Translations under genes and position numbers: made by a program
Part shown: piece after piece, positions 1-9,084 of the stretch
How the letters are laid out: every line of letters begins with the position of its first letter
How positions within the stretch are numbered: position 1 is the first letter of the stretch
Assembly (NCBI GenBank): GCA_012934845.2
Contig: WNNJ02000632.1
Span: 37,454 to 101,453 of the forward strand
DNA length: 64,000 bases
Origin: Pomphorhynchus laevis
Lineage: Eukaryota; Acanthocephala; Palaeacanthocephala; Echinorhynchida; Pomphorhynchidae
Direction: 5' to 3'
The notes under the pieces: generated by a model
Told to the model about the DNA's origin: nothing
Database searches by the model: none
What the model saw: the letters and a program-made list of their open reading frames with translations, nothing else

Positions 1-732
1 CTTTCTTCCCTTCGCCTTTCTCTGAATCCTGATAAATCCAAAATTATGTGGATCCTACCTCGACGCCTCGGCTTCGAACCTCCCTCCGTATCATTAAATT
101 CTACAATTCTTCCTATCGTTGATAATCTCGTTTTCCTAGGCTTTCATTTCGACAACCGACTTTCACTTAAACCTTTCGTTAGTGATAAAGTACGCTCATC
201 TACCTTGATACTCCGCAATCTCCGTCAAGTTCGTAGATTGATCGATTTCCCTTCTTGTATGACTCTAATATCTTCTCTTCTTTTCTCAAGACTTGATTAC
301 TGTCTTAGTCTATTTTCCAACTCACCTAAATCCAATCTTCTTCCTTTACAATGCATCATCAACGCTGCCGTTCGAGTTCTCCTCCGTCTTCGTCGTTTTG
401 ATCATACATCCCACTATCTTGTTTCTCTTGATTGGCCTACCATTTATTGTCGTGTTCAAATTCGTCTTCTTATCATTGCTTTTCGCCTTATAACTTCTCA
501 TACCCCTTCATTTCTCAACCTTCCTTTTCTCGACAATTCTCGTACTGTGTATTGTGCTCTGCGTTCCCGTAATTCCCTTCTTTTACATGTCCCAATCTAC
601 TCTACCTCTTTTGGCTTCCGCTCCTTCGTTGTAGCTGCTCCTCTCTTATGGAATCAACTGCCTATTCATATCCGCCAATCAACATCTATGCCGTACTTCA
701 AACGCCAAATCCAATTTTATTTCAACAATTAA
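1..732 (+). CDS. LINE ORF2, C-terminal region (partial)
   Basis: The frame is open from base 1 to a stop at 730-732 and encodes the region after the RT palm of a CR1/L2-like ORF2. It includes the stretch LNPDKSKIMW, then the thumb-like segment with LRNLRQVRRLIDFPS, and the conserved C-terminal block with PLLWNQLPIHIRQS that precedes the stop in this LINE class. Unlike the copy at 53700-56609, the tryptophan codon after KIM is intact here, so this copy shows the ancestral reading at that point. The product would be a retrotransposition protein (endonuclease plus reverse transcriptase) acting on its own RNA. The catalytic domains are off the window, so this copy's activity cannot be judged. Confidence 0.8.
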   Translation, partial: LSSLRLSLNPDKSKIMWILPRRLGFEPPSVSLNSTILPIVDNLVFLGFHFDNRLSLKPFVSDKVRSSTLILRNLRQVRRLIDFPSCMTLISSLLFSRLDYCLSLFSNSPKSNLLPLQCIINAAVRVLLRLRRFDHTSHYLVSLDWPTIYCRVQIRLLIIAFRLITSHTPSFLNLPFLDNSRTVYCALRSRNSLLLHVPIYSTSFGFRSFVVAAPLLWNQLPIHIRQSTSMPYFKRQIQFYFNN

Positions 733-786
733 CTAATTACCTGTGACCTTTGATGTTCTTTTTTTTGTTTGTTAGTGGTCATGTAA

Positions 787-803
787 GCGTGCATTTTGCA
801 CGC
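787..803 (+). other. 3'-UTR hairpin of CR1-like LINE
   Basis: GCGTGC-ATTTT-GCACGC is a perfect 6-bp stem. The equivalent in the copy at 56639-56655 is GCGTAC-AGCTT-GTACGC, where both sides of one pair changed together, and at 32520-32535 the stem is kept with a different loop. This supports a real RNA hairpin, probably used in recognition of the LINE RNA 3' end. Confidence 0.7.
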
Positions 804-959
804 ATTTTCCACGTTAAATAAATTATTGTATTATTATAACAAATAATTAGAAATAATTGTAATACGATTTTATAATTTATATAAAAATATAGTTATATGA
901 AAATAAGTTTTTATAACTTAAAAACTGCATTTAAAATTATATTCTAAATAATAAACGTT

Positions 960-1443
960 CCTTCTTCAGTATATTTTGTTTCTTGTGGCTTGTCCGGCTT
1001 TGAAGGGAATAACCCATTCTTTCAGCGGACCATCGCCGTCGAATGAATCTTTGAAATAGACCAGCTCACTCGTCAAATCCGGACGTCCAATTGAAGTAGG
1101 GAAGCCATAGCTCGCCGGAGATCGAATGCGTTCGACTGAGTGTCGTCTGCACGGTACGGCTTTGTTCAGCCCAGCTCCAATGCCATTATCATTTCTCTGA
1201 CAAGTCTGTATCGACTCTAGATGTTGTTCCTGATCATCATATATAAGACTGGATGAAGGCATTTCAATTAGATTAAGACGTTTGATTGACGGGGAAATCG
1301 TATCGTCGCAGGCTGGAGGCACTACGGAATGAAGAGGCAGGATATCAATACTGTCGGCGGTGATGATTTGACACTTGTCTGTACGTAAGTGTAAGCCAAT
1401 AGAAGATCCCTGTTGTCGAATGTTAATGATATCGTTGGCAAGG
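960..1443 (-). mobile_element. Group 2 RLE-type LINE fragment, minus strand
   Basis: Read on the minus strand, the part from about 1440 to 1370 gives LANDIINIRQQGSSIGLHL followed by RTDKCQIIT. This matches the thumb segment of the group 2 copy at 22360-25010 (LADIHKIQADGAEIGLQL, then KCEVIT). Downstream similarity fades, with stops. It is a short decayed fragment that meets an oppositely oriented fragment of the same family at the palindrome 1469-1498. Confidence 0.5.
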
Positions 1444-1498
1444 TGGAACAGTTCTCCACATTATGGTGGAACAGTTCTCCACATGTGGAGAACTGTTC
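1442..1498. repeat. Perfect 30-bp palindrome plus direct repeat
   Basis: A 19-bp word, GGTGGAACAGTTCTCCACA, occurs at 1442-1460 and again at 1465-1483. The second copy runs straight into its own reverse complement, making a perfect 30-bp palindrome at 1469-1498 centred between 1483 and 1484. The palindrome lies where a minus-strand and a plus-strand group 2 fragment meet. Confidence 0.9.
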
Positions 1499-2850
1499 AG
1501 TCTGGCATCGAATTAATGCCAGACGCTTATGTATGTGATGTATCGTCTGCCGACTTACTCGGCGCGCCTCTGCGGCGGAAGTCACCTCGATTCATTCTTG
1601 GAATCAGCCATCACATAACTTCGGCAGGTAGGCCAGAAGTTTCGCAAACTAGCGAAGCACCACGCGTTTTTCATATTGCGTCATTGCCTGACGCTACCGA
1701 AGACCAACTTCATACTACGCTGCGCATCGTGTTTTTCTAGCAGACTAGCGAAAGCTTTCAAAGAGTTTGTCCGCTGTTTTCTGGCCGAGATCCTAAATCT
1801 CCAGCTCTCTGACACGGCCTGACGTCAAGCCTCATCGCCAGTTAAGTTCGGCGGACTTGGTGTTCTAAGGTCAGAAGAATTATCAATACCGGCCTTCTGC
1901 TCGTCCGTCTCGAGCAGGTGTGGCTTAACTTTGATTATCCTGCCAGATTATATCGTGGGATATTCAGTCATCAACGACTTAAGTTATCGGACTGCATTAT
2001 ATTGTTGGACCTCTACGTTTGATCTGCCTGTTCTAACGGATACAACAGTACAAAAACGTTGAACAGTGCCCCTGCTTGAGACCCAACTCCGCGGCATGAT
2101 TGCTTCTTGTGACTGCCCTAAAAATCGAGCCCGCTTACTTTTTGCAGCAACCAAATAGTCTGGTGCATTTCTGGATGCCCTGCCGATCGCCTCGGTAGGT
2201 ACAAAAATATACGACCGCTCAGTGTGTCTGGCAACAGCCCTAAATTTTCACTCTTGTTCAATTGCGAGTGCAGGGTTACAACCGATGTATCAGGGACACA
2301 CAGTCTCGATTGCTCGAAGACAGTGTCTCGACACAACCGCCACATTGCAGTCAATGATCTAATTCGTAGTGCTCTGATGACGGCTGGTGTCTCGTCTCGC
2401 CTAAAACCAGTTAGACTGTGCAGAGATGACGGGAAAAGACCGGATAGCGCTTCATTGGTCTCTTGTGAAAGGGACGCCTACTTGTATAGAACTTTACCTG
2501 TCCCAAAACATTTGCGGCTAGTAATTTCTTCAACGCAGTCTGTGAGCCGAGCGAGGTGGAGAGAATAGGAAGCTTGACAAATACAGGGGCATCGATGCGT
2601 TCCAATACACTTTTGTCCCATTAGCGATCGAGACAATAGGGCAGCCGGGCCGATTACATCCAGCTTTTTGGAATCTCTAGGGAAGAAGCTAATTGCCGCT
2701 ACAGGCGATCAGAGAGGCGAGATTTCTCTCACAGAGATTGAGCTGTGCGGTGCAACATGGCAACACGGTTTGTTTTTTGGAGGTCGCCCAGGGCATTGCA
2801 GAAGATTATCAATCTTATCTTCGTCATGATTACCCATTATAAACTCATTG
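1499..2850 (+). mobile_element. Group 2 RLE-type LINE fragment, plus strand
   Basis: Pieces in several frames follow the order expected for this family. LMPDAYVCDVSSADLLGAPL is a thumb segment, then comes a degraded FGGLGVLR-like block near 1850, and then at 2224-2568 the finger and RLE region with HSLDCSKTVSRHNRHIAVND and CRDDGKRPDSASL. The last carries the RPD of the endonuclease (normally RPDG). Many stops and shifts make it non-functional. It is a short relative of the copies at 22360-25010 and 48480-50590. Confidence 0.7.
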
Positions 2851-2864
2851 TAATAATTGTATAT

Positions 2865-3020
2865 TTTAATTATAAATAAAAATAACAAACAACTATAAAA
2901 GGAAAGATCTAATTAATAAAGATATGTTTACAGAACTTGGTAAATTTAAGCATAAATATATAATAACAAATATTGATAAAGCTAGTAATAACTTTGTCTT
3001 CGTCTTTTTCCCATGTAAAT
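2865..3020 (+). mobile_element. Penelope-like element fragment
   Basis: The sequence matches the start of the RT part of the PLE at 19750-19900. In translation it gives YKRKDLINKDMFTELGKFK and IDKASNNFVF. It is a short scrap bounded by other elements. Confidence 0.75.
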
Positions 3021-3059
3021 AACTATTTAAAGAAAGAAAACTGACTAGAGTAAATCAGT

Positions 3060-3830
3060 TTTTCGCAATAGTCTGCAGCTGGTTACCAATTGCGCTAGCA
3101 TGTGAGTAGCCTAGTCACTCTGTGTCCGGCGCTGTGACGGATCGGCCATCCAATGTGTCGTCGACATCTATGTGATTGTTTACATGGGCACAGCTTGTCG
3201 CGTGCAGGTCCTCAGCAGGACTGACGTCCACAATACGTCGACGATAAGCAGGATAATCCATGCCAACGAAATCATTGTCAGAGTCCGACAAATCCTCGTT
3301 TATAGTATGTCGGCATTGCGGGTCGTTGGAACATTCGACGTTACCTCTATCCCACCACGAATCCTCGTCTGGAATGCTCTTCGAGAGTGCTTTGGCGTTT
3401 CCTCTCATGAGAGCCACGGATATTCGCTGGAATAATTCCCTAGCTACTTTCAAATAAGGAACATTTTGGCAGGCAGCAAGGTAGCGTGCGATTTCGCGAA
3501 TAAAATTTAAACCCTCTGTTTTCCATCCCCCATGCGTTTCAACAACATCAGGGGAAAACATAAAGCCACTTGCCTCCATTTTGTGACGGTATTTCCGCAC
3601 TTTTACTCGCATAGCATATTCCTCTGTAGCATACGACGCCTCACAGCTGGCTTTCGACAAATATGATTACTGCTGCGGGTTTGTAACTGCGAAATCAACA
3701 GCTTCTGGTGGATCTCCATGGAGGAAGATGTCCGCTGACCACTCTCTTAAGTCTCGGATAAGATTCAGTGTTTACGCTCTACATGTAGTCCTGCTGATTC
3801 AGCTGCATGGAAAACCGTATCTCGCACTCC
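3060..3830 (-). mobile_element. Group 3 RLE-type LINE, C-terminal fragment
   Basis: An ORF of 181 codons (3115-3660) and the sequence just upstream encode a tail unlike groups 1 and 2. Near 3800-3700 lies REWSADIFLHGDPPEAVDFAV, which resembles the D...D core of a restriction-like endonuclease. It is followed by VVETHGGWKTEGLNFIREIA and by LFQRISVALMRGNAKALSK. The last two blocks are typical of the C-terminal end of RLE-bearing reverse transcriptase proteins, as I recall them from many invertebrates. A stop separates the two halves. The RT is missing, so this is a truncated relic; assignment to a named clade is not possible from sequence alone. Confidence 0.6.
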
Positions 3831-3831
3831 C

Positions 3832-4318
3832 TTATAGGGTGCTAATCAACTGGAAGGCCAATTTAAAATCATAATTTTCATTAAATAGGGTTTTTAGTCC
3901 AAGTTTGTTTAGCTTCCTCATTAGGCATTGTCCGAATTGAAAAAAGCAGCAACTGATAGAAGCCGTGAGTAATACTACTTTTACTGCATTAAAAGCCACT
4001 ATTTCAAAATCAATCTGAACCTTAGAGGGGGAGAAATTGACATCTTTGTTTTCTAATATCTCTAACAACTTTCTTAGTATATAAACATGCAAATTCGTCC
4101 TTTGAGGATATAAAAATAAATATCAAAGGGGAGAACTGGCCATTAGAAACGCCATGTATTATATATAGTTGGTAAAAGTCGGGAGAAGAAGACTTAAATG
4201 TGCCATCCATAAAAATACGAAGGTTATTAAAGCCTGAAAATCTTCTTATGATGTCAACATTGCCGATTATCACTATATTAAGTATTAAGTATATAGTATT
4301 ATATACATATATATACAT
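3832..4318 (-). pseudogene. MULE-type transposase fragment
   Basis: Two overlapping frames encode consecutive pieces of a Mutator-like transposase. The first is IFMDGTFKSSSPDFYQLYII and HGVSNGQFSPLIFIFISSKD, containing the first catalytic Asp in MDGTF. The second is QIDFEIVAFNAVKVV and CCFFQFGQCLMRKLNKLGLK, containing the second Asp and the C-x-FH-x-x-Q-like helix, here with Gln in place of His. A single frameshift near 4080 separates them. N-terminal zinc finger and C-terminal parts are absent and no terminal inverted repeats were found, so it is a decayed internal fragment of a DNA transposon. Confidence 0.8.
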
Positions 4319-4420
4319 ATATTATATGTACATATACATATAATATATATTATATATATTATAGTATATATATTAAGTATATAGTATTATCACTATATTA
4401 AGTAGTTCTTCAAAACTTTT
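4260..4420. repeat. AT-rich simple repeat
   Basis: This is low-complexity TA/TATA sequence with two copies of the word TATTAAGTATATAGTATTA. No gene is visible in it. Confidence 0.85.
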
Positions 4421-4439
4421 ATGCATCAGACAATTGACA

Positions 4440-5101
4440 CCATCCTGCCTCAGAAACTATTCTTCTTTAATACTCCAAATTTTTTCATTGGAAAAACATA
4501 TCAAATGTTAAAAACTAGGTTTAGGCAACACATATACAGCATAATAGTCCAACTATATTTCATAAACATATGAGATTAGTATGACATGATATAGGATATT
4601 GTAAATTATTTATTTTAGAACATTGTTAAGTAAATATGACAATATTAAATCAAAAACTATTAGAAAAGGAAGATTTTTGGATTAAAACGCTTAATTCCAT
4701 GTACCCATTAGGATTGAATGACGTAGTACAAGGAATTGGCAGAAGTAGTATAGTAAATAATAAACAACTATATTATAATAATCCGGTTAAACGCAAGCCA
4801 AGAAGTCATGGCGATAAAAGTAATAAGAAAAATGAACTTAAAAATATTAAAAAAGATAAGTATATTTTTGAACAATTAGAAATATTAAAACAACTTTTAA
4901 GAGATAATAAACTAAAAGATCTTTATGAAAGAAGATATGATATTTTTTCTAAAAATATCATTTGTTCAATAAATCAAAGATTAATTAAAAAATATGATAA
5001 GTTGAGTTGTAATATGAAATATCGTAATATTTTATATTGTAATATAAAATACTATAATCGGACGATAATTTTTTTATAATAATATATTTATTTCAAAAAT
5101 A
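4440..5101 (+). mobile_element. Naiad-like Penelope-like element, N-terminal part
   Basis: The translation upstream of 4636 reads FFIGKTYQMLKTRFRQHIYS, the YIG...R...H part of a GIY-YIG nuclease. The ORF at 4636-5079 continues with KEDFWIKTLNSMYPLGLND, the final GIY-YIG block (W-I-x-x-L...P-x-G-L-N-D), and then a basic helical linker (KNELKNIKKDKYIFEQLEIL). An endonuclease placed before the RT is the permuted order known for Naiad-type PLEs; classical PLEs carry it at the C-terminus. The sequence stops where group 1 element A is inserted and resumes at 8633. Confidence 0.75.
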
Positions 5102-5117
5102 TTATCGGACGATAAAT
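5102..5117. repeat. Target-site duplication of element A (3' side)
   Basis: TTATCGGACGATAAAT is repeated exactly at 8617-8632, flanking the minus-strand group 1 element A. On the element strand an A-rich run (CAAAAAAAA) immediately precedes this copy, as expected at a LINE 3' end. Confidence 0.8.
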
Positions 5118-8100
5118 TTTTTTTGTACAATAATTTTTTTAAATCAAAATTTATTATTGATAACAGATAATTACAATGTTTTTTAAGGGTTTATTTATTA
5201 TTAGTAATGATTTAAAACATACAGAATGCAATTATTATAATTACAGCTATAAGCACGCTAAAAATGATGTGTCGTTTTCTTTTCAACAATCCCCAAGCGA
5301 TATCCTTACTTGATTGTTGCCCGCAAAATTGTAACATTCATCAGCCTTGCTGTTTGAAATTTTTCGATCAAGATACGAATCCATCACTATTAAACTTAAA
5401 ACGTTATTTGTGATTTTGTGTAATCATTGGTTGTTGCTTTCTGACATGTCTGCTTTCTGACATGCGTAAGGTTTCATCCTTATTGACGTTAAAACAGCCT
5501 TAGCAATAAGGGTTGAGATCCTTGATCGTAAGGTTCATATACAATCAATGTACGAAGAATGAGTGCGAGTGGATATCTGACTTGATATTTGTTTCAGTAC
5601 AGCGTTCGTTGTCGGAACCATCCCTCCTGTGGTCGATAATATTATCGGATGAAAGGAATCATGCTCGACTTTCACTATTCGTTCATTATATTTTGCGTTT
5701 TTGCGATTTTCGTGGTATTTGAAGGGGTCTGATATTCTTGATAGGGAGTACGACGGAGCCAAAGAGTTAAAAACGCATATATCCATGAAGGATCGGTCCG
5801 TAGGAATTCCAAATAGGCCGTTGCAAGAAATATCTGCCCTTGCATCTCTATATCGCGATGTTGTATTGTTATCGAATTCAATAAATTAAGGTGCAGGATT
5901 AAGTTGGGATTCTTTTATTACGCACTTACAAAACGTGCTTAAACATTTAGATATTTCATCGATTACAATATTGTGACGGACGAAATTAAATCCTCCAGTC
6001 GGACATGATAGTGCATGCGTAATATCAAATCCGGCACCGCAAGGGCACTTATTTGCCATTGAGTTTGGTTGCCAGCCATATCGTACTGCAACAGCGTCTT
6101 GAAACTCCCTCGAAGTTAGAAATGTCCCCGCTAGGTCATACGCTGAATTCAGCCATGACGACGCTCCAGATGTATTAGCGTTTTTAAGAATCGAAGCAAG
6201 ATCCCTCTCCGAGGATTGGATGAGACCTGATGAAATATGAACCCATGTGCTAAAATTGGAATGTCGGATGTGGCTCAACAAATCTCGTCGATTATCCAGA
6301 AGAACAGAATTTTGACAGCTATTCCTATTAAGCTCAAACATCTTTAACGAGTTCACGTAATCCACATTTCCTCTTTCGGTTGGGTTATAAATTCCGAGTC
6401 CACCAAATTTGAACGGAAGTGTAATTAGTATTCTATCTTCCTCTCCAATCGGTCCGGTACCTAACATATGAGGTAATAAGTGCTCGAACAGCCGCGAACG
6501 AAAGCTTTCAAACCAACTGTTTGTGGTTTTGCAAGTTCTTAATAAATAAGTCTGTTGGTGTTGATATGCCTTTGTCAATAGAATATAAGCAGAGAATGCG
6601 TTGATTGATGCAATCTCATGAAGCTGATCAAATGACTTATTCCAATCGTCGACCGTTTCTTTAACTTGTGACTTCACGTATTCGCCGATACCTATAAAGC
6701 TTCCTAGGTATTTGGCACCATCTTTATGTATAGGTACGGCATTGTATGCAAATCGCTTTAGATTACTCCCCAGCTCTACGTCGTGTGTGAAAAGCGTGCA
6801 TTTTGTAGGATTTACAAAGTATCCATAATTCGGGCCCAACTACTTGACACATTCCCACACTTTTAAGAGGTCATCGATTTTTCCGACACATGCTCCATCG
6901 TCTGCGTACCAACAGTGGATAGCTCCAGGTGCAATCTTACTCAATCTGTCAATTAGGGGCATTGATGAAGCAGCGTAAGCTTCCATGGCAAGCGGATCCC
7001 CTTGTGTGAATCCTTCAGCCGACAATAGCGTTATATTATCGACAGTAAGAATTGATGGTTGCCCATACGTGTTATTTAATATCGTCGATAAAGCTGGACA
7101 TGTATATTTCATGCTTGTTAGAGCCATTTCTCTGTTAACACAATTAAATGCGTTTCTTGCATCTAACAATAGCACACAATTGTCGGCCGATTTTTCAAAC
7201 GCTGTTCGGACTGAATGGACAGCAATTTCGGTACCACATCGTTGTCCAGCACATAGTTGAAAACTCCCACAGACTGCTGTCAGATCATTTTTGATACGTG
7301 AAAGCAAAGCACGACCAACTATTCTCCTCACTACCTCATCAATTCCAATTGGTCTGACACCAGGCATCTTGTTTAATAGTATCAAACGGCTTACTGTAAA
7401 TGCCTGCAGAAAGGATGGCTCAATAGATTCAGTCGATATCTTTATTGCGAATTCACATATCTTGTCGGCTAGAAGGTAAGAACTATTACCAAATGATGTA
7501 AGAAAATGTCTCCAACCATCAGAGTCTACTCCAGACGGACCAGCAGATCCACGTGTTCGTTTTGCTGCTGTTATAACTTCCTCTGGCGTCAAATCATAAA
7601 ATCGTGAGGCATGATGTTCCACCCATACATCCAACCTATCTCTAAGCATCAGGCTGTCAGACGCCGATGCTTTAGTAGGATAAATCTCCCTTAGTTTTTA
7701 AAGCACGGTAATACCGTCAAGTTCCGTTCCCAATGACAATATTCCACCACCATACCGTTGTTTTAATAATCGCGACGCTTTTCTGATTTTTCCAGATTTA
7801 ATAAGATTGACAGCCTTTTTTGTATTTGATGTGGGGATGTTCCCATCTTTTCCTTGTTCACTTACCCGACACTTTTGAAGAAATCGCGCTTCTGCCAGTA
7901 ACTCATTAAGTTTTCCCCCTCTCCAAAGTAGTATTCTCCGTTCCAGTGTTTTCCTAGTTAGGACTTTCCGTGTCGGAATTCTCTGCAAAAGAATTTGGCA
8001 TAGCCCGGTGGCCCTTTTCAAAAGATCATTTCGATCTATTCTTGCTTTATTAAAGTCATCGAAACACGTTGTAATTAGACCAAGAAATTCCTTGCTTGCA

Positions 8101-8616
8101 CTACACATCAGTAATTTAAAAAGATTTGGGCACCATTGGATTATTTCGTCGTACACAATGTCAAGTGAGCATTTTTCCAAATTTCTCTCTGTCATGGATA
8201 TTGGATTGTGTGATGCTCGTAAGTTCGAGGGTTGAAGCTCCTGTACAATTTGAAACTCGTTGTTACCGTGATTGCTGAATTCCTGGTCACATTGAGTTTT
8301 GCGCAGACAGTTTGGAGCTGAGCAATTAAGACATGGCTTATTCGATCTCGCGCACCGACACCTCAAGCATTTGGCAACCATGCCATTGCACGAACAACAC
8401 TTTTGCATCGAAAAGGGGATGCCTCGAGGCATAACTGTTCGACGGCCGGAGCCCTTTTATTCTTTTATCTTAGGATGACTCTTGTATGGTTTATTGTTAT
8501 TGTGTTTAAGCTTGTATGTTATGTATTGTATCGTTGTATGTATTGTATTTACTTTATATTGTATTTACTATAGATTGTAAGTAGTTTTTTTAGCAGCCAA
8601 GAAAGTTTAAACTCAT
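5118..8616 (-). mobile_element. Group 1 RLE-type LINE, element A (full length)
   Basis: This is a 3.5-kb element bounded by a 16-bp target-site duplication. It has a 5' UTR of about 184 bp, one long frame of 1002 codons, a 3' UTR of about 300 bp with a diverged copy of the family 3' motif (5316-5327), and an A-rich end. It is inserted in the PLE whose halves lie at 4440-5101 and 8633-9010. Confidence 0.85.
5424..8432 (-). pseudogene. Group 1 RT-RLE protein gene (four in-frame stops)
   Basis: One continuous frame runs from ATG at 8430-8432 to TGA at 5424-5426, 1002 codons, close to the 1006 of the intact element D. In order it has a Cys-rich CXC-like cluster (CCSCNGMVAKCLRCRCARS), a helical region with RKTLERRILLWRGGKLNELL, the RT with DARNAFN, GFTQGDPLAM and CWYADDGACVG, the finger CPCGAGFDITHALSC, and the RLE core DARADISCNGLFG followed by FMDICVFN and NRKNAKYNERI. 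Four stops interrupt it: TAA at 7698-7700, TAG at 6840-6842, TAA at 5886-5888 and TGA near 5535. There are no indels, so decay is by point substitution only. The encoded protein would reverse-transcribe its own RNA at a nicked target site. Confidence 0.85.
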
Positions 8617-8632
8617 TTATCGGACGATAAAT
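8617..8632. repeat. Target-site duplication of element A (5' side)
   Basis: This is an exact copy of 5102-5117. The PLE sequence continues directly after it, and the same stretch is uninterrupted in the related piece at 12060-12500. Confidence 0.8.
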
Positions 8633-9010
8633 GTTAATAATAACAATAAAAAATATACATTAACCATAAACTTCATTAATAAATGTATAGATAACATAAA
8701 TATAGCCGGACTTTTAAACAATTCTAAAAGTAAAGAAATAATAGGGTCAGATTTAATATATTCCTAAAATAAAGTATAAACTCCTACCATTATTAGGACG
8801 AAAAATTTGTAATTATAATAAAGAATTAAAATCAATATGTAACGATAATATTAGAAACATAATGGAAACAGAATGCAATTGTAAAAGTCTAAGTTTTGAT
8901 AAAATAAATGAACATATATGTACCCATAATCTAGAATTAATTGAAAATTGTGAATTAAGAAAGCTGCTATCAAAATGGTGTAAATATAGATTAAATAATA
9001 ACAATGACAA
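8633..9010 (+). mobile_element. Penelope-like element, middle part
   Basis: The translation gives LLNNSKSKEIIGSD, KYKLLPLLGRKICNYNKEL, then TECNCKSLSFDKINEHICTH and LRKLLSKWCKYRLNN. This is the linker of Naiad-type PLEs between GIY-YIG and RT, with a C-x-C motif and the conserved LR-x-L-SK-x-x-KYR block. It continues the protein interrupted by element A and ends before element B. There is one stop after GSDLIYS. Confidence 0.75.
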
Positions 9011-9084
9011 AAATAAATAATTTATTAATAGTAAATAATAAATTAATAAATTTTTTTTATTTAAATTATAAAATTATACAATTT

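Larger units (their letters stand above)
1..838 (+). mobile_element. CR1/L2-like LINE, 3' part (copy 1)
   Basis: This is the 3' third of a LINE whose 5' part lies outside the window. Its coding end is nearly identical to the end of the copy at 52293-56692. It finishes with a short 3' UTR holding a perfect hairpin (787-803) followed by TTAAATAAATTATTG and an AT-rich tail. The 3' end pattern (hairpin, then CATTTKCCACRTTAAATAAA) is shared with the other CR1-like copies here. What follows (839-960) is AT-rich with no feature I can support. Confidence 0.85.
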
